From Fluviibacter sp039805865 (lineage in GTDB: Bacteria > Pseudomonadota > Gammaproteobacteria > Burkholderiales > Rhodocyclaceae): 64,000 nt of DNA. Under the pieces are notes generated by a model, which was not told the origin of the DNA, did no database searches, and saw nothing but the letters and a program-made list of their open reading frames with translations. The first letter of the stretch is position 1, and every line of letters begins with the position of its first letter. Made by a program: the position numbers and the translations under genes. The stretch lies in contig JBDLTI010000004.1 of NCBI GenBank assembly GCA_039805865.1, positions 4,264 to 68,263 on the forward strand, written 5' to 3'. This document shows positions 1 to 9,082 of the stretch, piece by piece.

Positions 1-39
1 GGCGAATATCTCAAAGGGCTGCTCGTCGAAGCAAGCTGA
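1..39 (+). CDS. 3' end of an unidentified gene (partial)
   Basis: The first twelve codons of the window read open and end at TGA (37-39), giving a C-terminus GEYLKGLLVEAS. The stop overlaps the ATG of the following transporter gene in the arrangement TGATG, which suggests both belong to one transcript and are translationally coupled. The fragment is too short to identify. It could also be chance open frame, but the overlap with the next start favours a real gene end. Confidence 0.5.
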   Translation, partial: GEYLKGLLVEAS

Positions 40-956
40 TGCCCATGTCGGTTCATTCAGCGGCCAGGGCCAGGCTCTGGTCGGCCGCAGGTATTGTGGT
101 GCTCTCCCTGCTCTGGGGGTATACCTGGGTGCTGGCCAAACAGGCTTTGGATTTTGCGCCGCCGCTGACAATGACCTTCATGCGTGTTTTAGGGGGTGCT
201 CTGGCTCTTTTCCTGGCGCTTCGTCTGATGCGACAACCCATGTCTTTGCCCATGGCGCGTGATGTCCTGCTGATCAGCTTCTGCCAGGTTGTCTGCTTCA
301 TGTTGTTGCAGACCCTAAGCCTCAACTATGGTGCTGCCGGTAAAACGGCTGTGCTGGTGTACACCATGCCCATCTGGACCTTGTTTCTGGCCTGGCCTTT
401 GCTTGGTGAGCGGGTACGTGGCGGGCAGTGGCTTGCCGTGATTGGTATTCTGATAGGGTTGTTGCTGATTATCGAACCCTGGCATTTGCAACCAGACTGG
501 TTCAGCAACAGCTTGGCGATTGGCGCTGCAATCTGTTGGGCGATGGGCACTGTGCTGGTCAAGAAGCTCCGACGTCATACGCGGGTCAGTTTGCTCGCAC
601 TCACCGCATGGTCGAATCTGATCGGCTGTATTCCTCTGGGGGTGATTGCAGCAATTGCCAATGAGGCGCCGGTACGATGGACGCCCGAGTTCTTGGTGAT
701 TTTGAGTGTTCTGTCCTTGATCAGTACAGCGTTTTGCTGGTGGCTATGGACGTCGATTCTTGATCGCGTGCCCGCATGGGAAGCAAGTCTGCTGGTTTTG
801 GGGACGCCCGTGATTGCGATTATTTGCTCCCGAGTGTTGTTGGATGAGGCATTCAGTACCTTTGAAATTGCGGGTATCCTGCTGATTGGATTGGGTCTAT
901 GCCTCTTGTCGATTGTCAGTTGGCTGCGTGAGCGCCGGCTATCTTCTCTGGTTTGA
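39..956 (+). CDS. DMT superfamily (EamA) membrane transporter
   Basis: Predicted 305-residue inner-membrane carrier of the drug/metabolite transporter family. About ten hydrophobic segments fall into two EamA-type halves (roughly residues 15-145 and 155-295). The first helix carries LLWGYTWVLAKQAL and the first half ends in LGERVRGGQWLAVIGI, both typical of EamA proteins; the second half has the matching LLDEAFSTFEIAGILLI. The substrate cannot be read from sequence; relatives export amino acids or metabolites. The ATG at 39 overlaps the upstream stop (TGATG); a second ATG two codons later is also possible. An AEC-family carrier follows 6 bases downstream, so the two are probably cotranscribed. 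Confidence 0.85.
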   Translation: MPMSVHSAARARLWSAAGIVVLSLLWGYTWVLAKQALDFAPPLTMTFMRVLGGALALFLALRLMRQPMSLPMARDVLLISFCQVVCFMLLQTLSLNYGAAGKTAVLVYTMPIWTLFLAWPLLGERVRGGQWLAVIGILIGLLLIIEPWHLQPDWFSNSLAIGAAICWAMGTVLVKKLRRHTRVSLLALTAWSNLIGCIPLGVIAAIANEAPVRWTPEFLVILSVLSLISTAFCWWLWTSILDRVPAWEASLLVLGTPVIAIICSRVLLDEAFSTFEIAGILLIGLGLCLLSIVSWLRERRLSSLV

Positions 957-962
957 AGTCTT

Positions 963-1847
963 ATGGAACTCTTTGTTCGAATTCTTGAAGTGATCTTCCC
1001 AGTAATCGCCGTCGTCATGGTCGGTTTCTGGGCGGGCCGCAAGAACAAGCCGGAAATGGTGGTGGCCAATCGCTTGAACATGGATTACTTTACGCCAGCG
1101 ATGGTCTTTACCGTGATGGCGGGCGGTGACTTTCATATCCGCGAATATGTCTGGCTGGCGGGCGGGGCGGCGATTTCAATTTTTGCCTGTGGCCTGATCG
1201 GTTATCTGACGGCGCGCGGTCTACGTGAAGCACCTAAAACTGTTGGTCTGCCGATCATGATCAACAACAGCGGCAATCTGGGGATTCCGCTGGCGCTGTT
1301 GGCCTTTGGTAAAGAGGGCATGGCAGCGGCGGTCGTGCTCTTTCTCGTATCCAATACCATTCACTTCATTATCGGTCCCTGGATCCTGAATCCCGAGGCC
1401 AAAATCAGCGATGTCTGGAAGATCCCGATGATTCAGGCGGCGATGCTGGGTCTGACCTTTAACATCCTGCAGATTCATCTGTGGCAACCATTGATGTTTG
1501 CCTTGAAAATGCTGGGGGATATTTCGGTGCCACTGATGCTCTTTGCGCTCGGCGTGCGCCTGTGCGATGTCAAGTTTTCGGAGAGCAAAGCCGCCATGGT
1601 GTCGGCCATCGTACGCCCGGTAGCGGGCATGGGCACTGCCGCGCTGATTGGCTGGCTGCTGGGGCTGTCGGATGCCTTTATCGCACAGCTGATTCTCTTT
1701 GGCTCACTGCCACCCGCCGTGCTGAATTATATGTTTGCAGAGCGTTACCATCAGGAGCCACAGAAGGTGGCGTCCATTGTGATGATTGGTAACATCGCCG
1801 GGCTGCTGTTTATTCCGCTGGCCCTGCTGATCGTTCTGCCGCGTTAA
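963..1847 (+). CDS. AEC family (auxin efflux carrier-like) transporter
   Basis: Predicted 294-residue inner-membrane protein with eight to ten hydrophobic segments, resembling bacterial AEC permeases that move malate, malonate or other small organic acids. Family-like stretches include the helix break INNSGNLGIPLALLAFG around residues 99-115 and SVPLMLFALGVRL near residues 188-200. The C-terminal half repeats the inverted five-helix layout (GSLPPAVLNYMFAERY). It starts 6 bases after the EamA-type carrier and its last four bases overlap the end of convergent lysA. The substrate is unknown. Confidence 0.82.
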   Translation: MELFVRILEVIFPVIAVVMVGFWAGRKNKPEMVVANRLNMDYFTPAMVFTVMAGGDFHIREYVWLAGGAAISIFACGLIGYLTARGLREAPKTVGLPIMINNSGNLGIPLALLAFGKEGMAAAVVLFLVSNTIHFIIGPWILNPEAKISDVWKIPMIQAAMLGLTFNILQIHLWQPLMFALKMLGDISVPLMLFALGVRLCDVKFSESKAAMVSAIVRPVAGMGTAALIGWLLGLSDAFIAQLILFGSLPPAVLNYMFAERYHQEPQKVASIVMIGNIAGLLFIPLALLIVLPR

Positions 1848-3130
1848 AGCTTGATAGTCTGCTCGCCGGCGTAGAGACTCTCAATGGTTTCGCGGGCACG
1901 CACCAGGTGGGTTTTGTCACCATCAATGAGAATTTCAGCGGCGCGTGGGCGTGTGTTGTAGTTTGAGCTCATCACCATGCCATAGGCACCTGCAGATAGT
2001 ACGGCGAGTAGATCGCCTTCTTGCAGTGCCAGCGGACGGGCCTGGCCCAGGAAGTCGCCTGTTTCGCAGACGGGGCCAACGACGTCATAAGTACGGGCTT
2101 CGCCAGCATGAGGCGATACAGGCACGATGTCATGCCAGGCTTCGTACAGTGCCGGGCGGGCCAGATCATTCATGGCCGCATCGACAATCGCGAAGTGTTT
2201 ATCTTCCCCATGCTTCAGATATTCCACTTTGGTCAGGAGGACGCCAGCATTGCCAACAAGGCGACGGCCCGGTTCAAGCAATACGCGTAAGCCACGGCCT
2301 GTCAGACGATCCAGGAGCGGGCGCAGATAATCAGCAACCACCGGCTCGATTTGGCCTTCGTGGTAATAGATACCCAGGCCGCCACCCAGATCGATGTGGT
2401 GCAGATGAATGCCTTCGCTCTTGAGCGTATCGACTAATGGCAGGATGCGTTCCAGCGCTTCGACAAATGGCGAAGGGTCAAGTAATTGTGAGCCGATGTG
2501 GCAATCAATACCGGTGACTTCAATGCTAGGCAGTGAAGCGGCGTGGCGATAAAGCGCCAGTGCATCGGTGATCGGCACGCCGAATTTATTTTCTTTGAGG
2601 CCTGTAGAGATGTAAGGGTGTGTTTTGGCATCCACGTCTGGGTTAACGCGCAGACTGATTGGTGCGCGCTTGCCGATACGTGCAGCTACAGCCGATAGTC
2701 GATCCAGCTCACTGGCCGATTCGACGTTGAAGCAGAGGATTCCTGCATTCAGTGCAGCGATCATTTCTTCTTCGGTTTTGCCAACGCCCGAGAAGACTAC
2801 TTTCTGAGGGTTGCCACCGGCAGCGAGTACGCGCGCCAGTTCGCCGCCAGAGACGATGTCAAAACCTGAGCCGAGTTGGGCAAACAGGCTGAGCACGCCG
2901 AGGTTGCTATTCGATTTAACCGCAAAGCAGACGAGACCTTCCTGGCCAGCAGGGTGAGCGGCGAGCGTGTCGGCAAAGGCCTTGTATGCATCCGTGAGTG
3001 CCGCACGGGAATAGACATAAGCAGGCGTGCCGAAGGTCTCGGCGATCGCTGTGAGACTGCAATTCTCGAAGTGCAGCTGTTGATCACGATCGTTCAGGTG
3101 GCGGCTGTGCGGAAATTGGCGTTGCGACAT
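1844..3130 (-). CDS. lysA: Diaminopimelate decarboxylase LysA
   Basis: PLP enzyme that decarboxylates meso-diaminopimelate to L-lysine, the last step of lysine synthesis, in the cytoplasm. The 428 residues match the family length. Visible features are the PLP-binding lysine in CFAVKSNSN (about residue 72), the barrel motifs CHIGSQLLDP and IDLGGGLGI, the phosphate-binding EPGRRLVGNAG, and the C-terminal-domain active-site motif VCETGDFLG supplied across the dimer. It lies 21 bases downstream of the small lipoprotein gene lptM, an order widely conserved in proteobacteria. No strong Shine-Dalgarno precedes the start, so expression may depend on the upstream gene. Confidence 0.97.
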   Translation of the reverse strand: MSQRQFPHSRHLNDRDQQLHFENCSLTAIAETFGTPAYVYSRAALTDAYKAFADTLAAHPAGQEGLVCFAVKSNSNLGVLSLFAQLGSGFDIVSGGELARVLAAGGNPQKVVFSGVGKTEEEMIAALNAGILCFNVESASELDRLSAVAARIGKRAPISLRVNPDVDAKTHPYISTGLKENKFGVPITDALALYRHAASLPSIEVTGIDCHIGSQLLDPSPFVEALERILPLVDTLKSEGIHLHHIDLGGGLGIYYHEGQIEPVVADYLRPLLDRLTGRGLRVLLEPGRRLVGNAGVLLTKVEYLKHGEDKHFAIVDAAMNDLARPALYEAWHDIVPVSPHAGEARTYDVVGPVCETGDFLGQARPLALQEGDLLAVLSAGAYGMVMSSNYNTRPRAAEILIDGDKTHLVRARETIESLYAGEQTIKL

Positions 3131-3151
3131 AGTCAGGCGATCTAGAAAAAA

Positions 3152-3400
3152 TCAGAAGGAGTCAGAGAGCATGGCGGCAGGTGATGCCGTGCTGGGGTTA
3201 TAGAGTGCTTCAGCCGGAATGGTCTGCTGTTGTGCCTGAATCTTCAGGGCGTCTTCAGAGCCGACCGGTGGTTTAGCGTTGGGTAGCTGGTTGGGCGCTA
3301 GATAAAGACCGCCCTTGATGCCGCAGGCAGACAGCAGCAGTGCCACGACCAGACCGCTGGCTAGATGACGATAACGACAGTAAAAAGGCTGATTACGCAT
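3152..3400 (-). CDS. lptM: Small LptM/YifL-type lipoprotein
   Basis: An 82-residue lipoprotein with a short hydrophobic signal and the lipobox LLSAC at about residues 22-26, followed directly by GIKGGLYLAP. A Cys-Gly-x-Lys-Gly-x-Leu-Tyr/Phe start after the lipid cysteine is the hallmark of the LptM (formerly YifL) family, which in Escherichia coli helps the LPS translocon LptD mature in the outer membrane. The position just before lysA is the usual one for this family. The rest is Pro/Gln/Ala rich and poorly conserved. The function is transferred from the family; only the lipobox and the conserved core are seen here. Confidence 0.85.
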   Translation of the reverse strand: MRNQPFYCRYRHLASGLVVALLLSACGIKGGLYLAPNQLPNAKPPVGSEDALKIQAQQQTIPAEALYNPSTASPAAMLSDSF

Positions 3401-3476
3401 GGCGTGATGGTATCACGCAGGGGCACTACAACCCGTTAGAATAGCCGCTTGTGTAATCAGATCTCACCTAGAAATC

Positions 3477-3803
3477 ATGGATGAAAAAGAGTTTGCTGAA
3501 CGATCGCGCCTAACCTTGGCGCGAATTGAGGGCGCCATAGAGCAGGCAGCAGAGGATGGCGCGGATATCGACTTTGAAATGCAGCGTGGTATTCTCGAAA
3601 TCGAATGCCCCGATGGCAGCAAGATCATCGTTAGCCCACACATGATCGCTCAGGAAATCTGGGTAGCCGCACGCTCGGGCGGCTTCCACTTCCGTGATGA
3701 TGGCCAATCGGGTTGGATTGATACGCGAACGGGTGAAACGCTGGATCAGCGTTTGATCGAAATTCTCAAACAACAAGGCCAGGTTGCTATAAAACTCAGC
3801 TGA
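3477..3803 (+). CDS. cyaY: Iron donor protein CyaY (bacterial frataxin)
   Basis: Predicted 108-residue cytoplasmic frataxin homologue that binds iron and modulates iron-sulfur cluster assembly through the cysteine desulfurase IscS. The acidic N-terminal helix (DEKEFAERSRLTLARIEGAIEQ) is followed by frataxin-type strands, including RGILEIECPDGSKIIVSPH, QEIWVAARSGGFHF and the end motif WIDTRTGETL. Length and layout are normal. It is divergent from the lptM-lysA pair, with a 76-base spacer that must hold promoters for both directions. It converges on mrcA. Confidence 0.95.
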   Translation: MDEKEFAERSRLTLARIEGAIEQAAEDGADIDFEMQRGILEIECPDGSKIIVSPHMIAQEIWVAARSGGFHFRDDGQSGWIDTRTGETLDQRLIEILKQQGQVAIKLS

Positions 3804-3812
3804 ACCTGGCCT
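3776..3812. terminator. Inverted repeat between convergent cyaY and mrcA
   Basis: A perfect 10-base inverted repeat (AGGCCAGGTT at 3776-3785 and AACCTGGCCT at 3803-3812) with a 17-base loop spans the cyaY stop codon, between two genes that converge. Read on the minus strand the stem is followed by a T-rich stretch (TTGTTGTTTG), while the plus side has no T run. It may end mrcA transcription, or work in both directions; this is an inference from structure only. Confidence 0.45.
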
Positions 3813-3837
3813 CTGGGTTGCTACAAAATCGAATGAA

Positions 3838-6117
3838 TTAATCGACGGGCTTGGCACCTGAGTCGGCGGGTTCTGGCTCAATGGTGGCTGGAACGTTGCT
3901 CTTAAAAAAGAACTCTTTAGCGGTACCGCCCTTGCGGGCGCTGGCCACGTCAACCGATACGACATCATCCGGTGCCGGTTGCGTGCCCTGAGGTACGCCT
4001 TGGAGGGCTGTTTCCATGGTGCCAATCCAGATCGGCAGGGCGGCTTGTCCACCGGTTTCTCCGTTGCCCAGGTTGCGTGGCTGGTCAAAGCCCATCCAGG
4101 CGCATCCCGCAATCGTGAGTTGATAACCACAGAACCAGGCATCGACGTGCTCGTTGGTGGTCCCGGTTTTGCCGGCCAGGTCGGTACGCTTGAGTATGGC
4201 AGAGGCTTTGGCAGCCGTGCCGTAGATGGTCACATCACGCAGCATGCTGTCCATCACGAAAGCATTGCGTGCTTCAATCACACGCGGCGCTGTATCGCCA
4301 GCGATAACGGGCTGGGCCTGTGCGAGCACGGTGCCTTTTTCATCACGAATCTCTTGAACAACATAGGGGTTCACCAGATAGCCACCGTTGGCAAAGACGG
4401 CGTAAGCGCGTGCCATTTGCCATGGGGTTACCGAGCCAGCACCCAGTGCCATCGTCAGATAGGGTGGATGTTTTTCTGCGTCAAAACCGAAGCGCGTAAC
4501 ATATTCCTGAGCGTATTTAACACCGGATGCTTGCAGAATACGAATCGACACCATGTTCTTGGATTTTGCTAGGGCGGTACGCAAGCGCATCGGGCCTTCA
4601 TATTTGCCATCGTAATTCTTTGGCGTCCATGCGCTGGAACCCGTTTCGGCAGAGCCAATGGTGATCGGGCTGTCTTCGACGATACTGGCTGGTGTAAAGC
4701 CTTTTTCCAGTGCGGCCGAATAGATAAACGGCTTGAACGAAGAACCCGGTTGACGCCAGGCCTGCGTGATGTGGTTGTACTTGTTTAGCGTGTAATCGAA
4801 GCCGCCGACCAGTGCCAGTACTGCGCCATCTTTCGGTGCCATGGCCACAAAACCTGCCTGCACTTCGGGCAACTGGCTTAGCTGCCAGACGCCTTTGTCA
4901 TCTTTGATCACCCGCACCACGGCCCCCGGACGCAGGCGCTTATTGGCAGGGGCTTTCTCAGTCATCATCGACTGGGCGATCTTGATCTGGTCGCCCGTGA
5001 GAATCATCGGGTCGCCGCCGCGAACCGCCAGGCGAATCTTCTGCGGGTCGATCGCGAGGATTACAGCCGGTTTCAACAGATCCGAATCGGCATAGTTCGA
5101 CAGCAGATCATCGACGTCATCATCTTCGTTCTTGAGCTTCGACAGATCGACAAACCCCTCGGCACCACGATAGCCATGACGCTTGTCATAGGCCAGCACG
5201 GCGTTGCGCATCGATTTATAGGCAGCTTCCTGATCAGCTTTCTTGAGCGTGGTGATGACCGTCAGGCCACGCGTGTAGATGTCTTGCGGAAATAGATCGT
5301 TGGTCATCTGACGCGCCATTTCAGCCACGTAGTCGGCATGGACCGCAAACTCATTGGCGTGACGCTTCACATTGAGCGGTTCATTTAGCGCGGCTTCATA
5401 CTGTGCATCGTTCAGGTATTTAAGATCGTGCATGCGGCGCAGCACGTATTGCTGACGAATCTTGGCGCGCTTCGGGTTCACTACCGGGTTGTAAGCGGAG
5501 GGTGCCTTAGGTAAGCCGGCCAGCATGGCGGCTTCGCCCGGCGTTAACTGGTCAAGTGATTTGCCGTAGTAGATCTGTGCGGCAGAGGCAAAGCCATAAG
5601 AACGTTGACCCAGATAGATCTGGTTGATGTAGAGCTCGAGGATCTGATCTTTAGTAAGGTTCTTCTCGATTTTCAGCGCCAGCAGCACTTCGTAGAGTTT
5701 ACGGGTGACCGTTTTTTCAGATGACAGGAAGAAGTTACGTGCCACCTGCATGGTGATGGTGGAGGCACCTTGCTTTTTGCCACCGGATACCAGGTTGGCT
5801 GCGGCTGCACGGGCGAAGCCGAATACGTCGACGCCCGAGTGCTGGTAGAAGCGATCATCTTCGGCGGCCAGAATGGCCTGCTTCATCACTTCCGGTACCT
5901 GATTGATTTTCACCACCTGGCGGCGCTCTTCGCCGAACTCGCCAATCAGTGCGCCGTCTGAGGTGTAAACCCGAAGCGGCACTTTCGGACGATAGTCCGT
6001 CAGCACATCGAGCGATGGCAGCTGCGGGTAGGCGAATGCGACCAGCACACCGCCCAGGCTGAAGCCGATGACGGTGAGGAGTGCCAGGGTGACCAGAAGT
6101 TTATTGAACCAGCGCAA
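3838..6117 (-). CDS. mrcA: Penicillin-binding protein 1A (class A PBP)
   Basis: Bifunctional peptidoglycan synthase anchored in the inner membrane by one N-terminal helix (about residues 8-30). The glycosyltransferase domain carries EDDRFYQHSGVD with the catalytic glutamate and TITMQVARNFFL. The transpeptidase domain has the serine motif SSFK (within QPGSSFKPFIY), then SKN and KTGTT. Between them lies an OB-like insert typical of the PBP1A type. The 759 residues are normal for the family. A TATAAT box lies about 28 bases before the start, next to an inverted repeat. The usual pilMNOPQ neighbours of proteobacterial mrcA are absent; cyaY converges downstream and thiC ends upstream on the same strand. 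Confidence 0.96.
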   Translation of the reverse strand: MRWFNKLLVTLALLTVIGFSLGGVLVAFAYPQLPSLDVLTDYRPKVPLRVYTSDGALIGEFGEERRQVVKINQVPEVMKQAILAAEDDRFYQHSGVDVFGFARAAAANLVSGGKKQGASTITMQVARNFFLSSEKTVTRKLYEVLLALKIEKNLTKDQILELYINQIYLGQRSYGFASAAQIYYGKSLDQLTPGEAAMLAGLPKAPSAYNPVVNPKRAKIRQQYVLRRMHDLKYLNDAQYEAALNEPLNVKRHANEFAVHADYVAEMARQMTNDLFPQDIYTRGLTVITTLKKADQEAAYKSMRNAVLAYDKRHGYRGAEGFVDLSKLKNEDDDVDDLLSNYADSDLLKPAVILAIDPQKIRLAVRGGDPMILTGDQIKIAQSMMTEKAPANKRLRPGAVVRVIKDDKGVWQLSQLPEVQAGFVAMAPKDGAVLALVGGFDYTLNKYNHITQAWRQPGSSFKPFIYSAALEKGFTPASIVEDSPITIGSAETGSSAWTPKNYDGKYEGPMRLRTALAKSKNMVSIRILQASGVKYAQEYVTRFGFDAEKHPPYLTMALGAGSVTPWQMARAYAVFANGGYLVNPYVVQEIRDEKGTVLAQAQPVIAGDTAPRVIEARNAFVMDSMLRDVTIYGTAAKASAILKRTDLAGKTGTTNEHVDAWFCGYQLTIAGCAWMGFDQPRNLGNGETGGQAALPIWIGTMETALQGVPQGTQPAPDDVVSVDVASARKGGTAKEFFFKSNVPATIEPEPADSGAKPVD

Positions 6118-6144
6118 GATGATGATCCGTAAAGAATTTCCGTG

Positions 6145-6193
6145 ATTATACGGGACGGGATTAAGAGAGCCCTAGGAGACCTTCATCCCGTCC
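6145..6193 (-). promoter_or_regulatory. Candidate mrcA promoter with a 9-base inverted repeat
   Basis: On the minus strand a perfect TATAAT occurs at 6150-6145, upstream of mrcA. Just before it lies GGACGGGAT (6193-6185), a 23-base spacer and ATCCCGTCC (6161-6153). The repeat sits between the thiC stop and the -10 box, so it could be a hairpin ending the thiDC transcript (there is no strong T run) or an operator acting on mrcA. No good -35 hexamer is visible at 17 bases. Confidence 0.4.
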
Positions 6194-6204
6194 TATAGTT
6201 TTGC

Positions 6205-8121
6205 TTACACCTTTCGGTAAACCTCGGCACCGGTCTTCACAAACTCGATAGCCTTGGCTTCCATGCCTTTTTCCAGTGCTTCATTTTCTGCAAGACCCTG
6301 CTGTGCCGCGTAATCACGAACATCCTGCGTGATCTTCATCGAGCAGAAGTGCGGGCCACACATCGAGCAGAAGTGGGCGACCTTGGCCGATTCTTTCGGA
6401 AGTGTTTCATCGTGGAACTCGCGCGCCTTGTCCGGGTCGAGCCCGAGATTGAACTGGTCATCCCAACGGAATTCATAACGGGCCTTCGACAGCGCGTTGT
6501 CACGAATCTGGGCGCCGGGGTGTCCCTTGGCCAGGTCGGCCGCGTGTGCAGCCAGCTTGTAAGTGATGATGCCTTCCTTGACGTCATCCTTGTCAGGTAA
6601 TCCCAGATGCTCCTTCGGCGTCACGTAGCAGAGCATAGCCGTGCCGTACCAGCCGATCATGGCGGCACCGATGCCGCTGGTGATGTGGTCGTAACCCGGC
6701 GCGATATCGGTGGTCAGTGGGCCAAGCGTGTAGAACGGCGCTTCGTCACACCATTCCAGTTGCAGATCCATATTCTCTTTGATCAGTTGCATCGGTACGT
6801 GGCCGGGGCCTTCGATCATCACCTGCACATCGTGCTTCCACGCGATCTGGGTTAGTTCACCCAGCGTCTTAAGTTCGCCGAGTTGGGCGTCATCGTTGGC
6901 ATCGTAGATCGAGCCGGGGCGCAGACCATCGCCGAGCGAGAAGGCCACGTCGTAGGCCTTCATGATTTCGCAGATCTCTTCGAAGTGCGTGTAGAGGAAG
7001 CTTTCCTTGTGATGTGCCAGACACCACTTGGCCATGATCGAACCACCGCGCGAGACGATACCGGTCATTCGGTTGGCGGTCATCGGGATGTAACGCAGCA
7101 GCACGCCAGCATGAATGGTGAAGTAATCGACACCTTGCTCGGCCTGCTCGATGAGCGTGTCGCGGAACAGTTCCCAGGTCAGGTCTTCGGCTTTGCCGTC
7201 GACTTTTTCCAGTGCCTGATAGATGGGCACTGTGCCGATCGGTACGGGCGAGTTACGGATGATCCACTCGCGGGTTTCGTGAATGTTCTTGCCGGTTGAT
7301 AGATCCATGACGGTATCGCCGCCCCAGCGGATCGACCAGGTCATCTTATCGACCTCTTCACTGATTGATGAACCGAGTGCGGAATTGCCGATGTTGGCGT
7401 TGATCTTCACGAGGAAGTTGCGGCCGATGATCATCGGTTCGCTTTCCGGGTGGTTGATGTTGTTCGGAATGATGGCGCGACCACGGGCGATTTCATCGCG
7501 CACGAATTCTGGCGTAATCACCGGGGGAATCGAAGCGCCGTAATTCTGTCCAGGGTGCTGGCGTCCGAGGAGTTTGGCCAGACGTTCGCCTTGCGGGCCA
7601 CCGTTCTTCAGGTCCGCCAGATACTGTTCGCGTTGCAGGTTTTCGCGGATGGCAATGTATTCCATCTCCGGTGTGATGATGCCCTGGCGCGCATAGTGCA
7701 TCTGCGTCACGTTGGTGCCGGCTTTGGCGCGGCGTGGCTTGCGATGCAGACCCGGGAAGCGCAGTTCGTCGAGCGCTTTGTCTTCGGCGCGTTGACGGCC
7801 AAAGTCGGAGGTCAGGCCATCCAGCACTTCGGTGTCGCCACGTTCTTCAATCCACTTCTGGCGCAGTGCCGGCAGACCTGCGCGGATATCGATTTTGGCA
7901 GCGGGGTCGGTGTAAGGGCCAGAGCAGTCGTACACATAAATGGGTGGGTTTTTTTCGCCGCCCATGCCCGTTGGGGTGTCGGCTTGCGAGATCTCGCGCA
8001 TCGGCACCTGGATGTCTGGGCGTGAGCCTTCGATATAGACCTTGCGCGAGTTAGGCAGCGGCGCGATGGCGGCTTCGTCAACGTGGGCCTGGTTGGCAAC
8101 GAAAGGCTGTTTGGCGTTCAT
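6205..8121 (-). CDS. thiC: Phosphomethylpyrimidine synthase ThiC
   Basis: Radical-SAM enzyme that rearranges aminoimidazole ribotide to hydroxymethylpyrimidine phosphate, the committed pyrimidine step of thiamine synthesis. The C-terminal cluster motif CSMCGPHFC holds the three iron-sulfur cysteines. Core motifs GPLTTDIAPGYDHI, EGPGHVPM and DGLRPGS are present. The start chosen is the ATG at 8121 (638 residues), preceded by AAGGA at good spacing; upstream open frame is leader and gives a non-family N-terminus. It is 43 bases downstream of thiD, and both follow one TPP riboswitch, so they should be repressed together by thiamine pyrophosphate. Confidence 0.97.
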   Translation of the reverse strand: MNAKQPFVANQAHVDEAAIAPLPNSRKVYIEGSRPDIQVPMREISQADTPTGMGGEKNPPIYVYDCSGPYTDPAAKIDIRAGLPALRQKWIEERGDTEVLDGLTSDFGRQRAEDKALDELRFPGLHRKPRRAKAGTNVTQMHYARQGIITPEMEYIAIRENLQREQYLADLKNGGPQGERLAKLLGRQHPGQNYGASIPPVITPEFVRDEIARGRAIIPNNINHPESEPMIIGRNFLVKINANIGNSALGSSISEEVDKMTWSIRWGGDTVMDLSTGKNIHETREWIIRNSPVPIGTVPIYQALEKVDGKAEDLTWELFRDTLIEQAEQGVDYFTIHAGVLLRYIPMTANRMTGIVSRGGSIMAKWCLAHHKESFLYTHFEEICEIMKAYDVAFSLGDGLRPGSIYDANDDAQLGELKTLGELTQIAWKHDVQVMIEGPGHVPMQLIKENMDLQLEWCDEAPFYTLGPLTTDIAPGYDHITSGIGAAMIGWYGTAMLCYVTPKEHLGLPDKDDVKEGIITYKLAAHAADLAKGHPGAQIRDNALSKARYEFRWDDQFNLGLDPDKAREFHDETLPKESAKVAHFCSMCGPHFCSMKITQDVRDYAAQQGLAENEALEKGMEAKAIEFVKTGAEVYRKV

Positions 8122-8164
8122 GAGTTTTCCTTCGGGATTCTCTGTCAGTTTGTTATTGGCGTGG

Positions 8165-9082
8165 TTATGAAGCGACGCACAAAGCGTGCGTATGGTGAAC
8201 GGGGCCGTGGCCGGTTTGCGGTGTGCGGCTGATGTGTAATTCATCGGCGCGACGAATGGCCTGTTGTAACCAGGCATGGGCGTGCGCGATGGCAGTTGGG
8301 ATGTTTTCGGTTTGAGGAATCAATGCGGTGATCGCAGCAGATAGCGCGCAACCGGTGCCGTGCGTGTGACGCGTATCGAAACGCTCAGCACGCAGTTCGA
8401 TCATGCGGTCGCCATCGTAGAGTAGGTCGATGAGCTCCCCGCCGGGCAGGTGGCCCCCTTTGAGCAAGACCCAGCGATTGTTTTCCTGGCGTAGCAGGCG
8501 GTGCAGACGTTCGCAGCTGCGCGTCATTTCTTTGATCGTTTCCGGGCCGCGTTCGTCGAGCAGCGCGCCGGCCTCCGGCAGATTCGGGGTGAGCACGCGC
8601 GCCAGAGGGATCAGCGCATCGCGCAGCAAACCGGTTGCTTCCTTATTCAGTAGCGCATCGCCGCTCTTTGCGATCATCACCGGGTCGAGCACCAGATTGT
8701 CTTGCTGGTGTTTTGCCAACTTTTCCGCAACCACTTGCACGTTGGCGGCCAGGCCAAGCATGCCGGTCTTCACGGCGCTGATCTCAACATCGGCGAGCAG
8801 CGTATCGAGTTGGGCGCCGATGAATTCTGCCGAGGGCAGTTGGACGGCAGTCACGCCCTGTGTGCTTTGTGCGGTGAGCCCGGCAACCACACCACACCCA
8901 TAAGCACCGAGTGCGGTAAAGGTTTTGATGTCGGCCAGCAACCCGGCGCCGCCGCAGGGGTCAATGCCAGCGATCGATAGCACCTTGGGTGGGGCGCCCA
9001 CAAACAGACGACGTGCCTTGCCCGTGCCCGCGCTATCGCGCGGATCAGCTGTGGCAATGGCAGTCATCAGATCAAGAATCAT
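8165..9082 (-). CDS. thiD: Hydroxymethylpyrimidine (phosphate) kinase ThiD
   Basis: Ribokinase-fold kinase that phosphorylates hydroxymethylpyrimidine and its monophosphate to the pyrophosphate needed by ThiE. Seen are the substrate-binding start VLSIAGIDPCGGAGLLADIK, DPVMIAKSGDALL, VLLKGGHLPGG and the anion-hole HGTGCALSAAI. The start is placed at the ATG at 9082 (305 residues): the AGGGA that ends the TPP riboswitch lies a few bases before it and serves as ribosome binding site. Any earlier start would fall inside the riboswitch. The roughly 35 residues before the kinase fold are poorly conserved, so the ATG at 9067 is an alternative. Confidence 0.95.
   Translation of the reverse strand: MILDLMTAIATADPRDSAGTGKARRLFVGAPPKVLSIAGIDPCGGAGLLADIKTFTALGAYGCGVVAGLTAQSTQGVTAVQLPSAEFIGAQLDTLLADVEISAVKTGMLGLAANVQVVAEKLAKHQQDNLVLDPVMIAKSGDALLNKEATGLLRDALIPLARVLTPNLPEAGALLDERGPETIKEMTRSCERLHRLLRQENNRWVLLKGGHLPGGELIDLLYDGDRMIELRAERFDTRHTHGTGCALSAAITALIPQTENIPTAIAHAHAWLQQAIRRADELHISRTPQTGHGPVHHTHALCVAS

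Noticed and set aside
3979..4572. 197-codon open frame on the plus strand opposite mrcA
   Set aside because: A shadow of the PBP1A gene; no start signals and no known motifs.
7450..8025. 191-codon open frame on the plus strand opposite thiC
   Set aside because: It lies inside the conserved thiC gene and shows no recognisable protein features.
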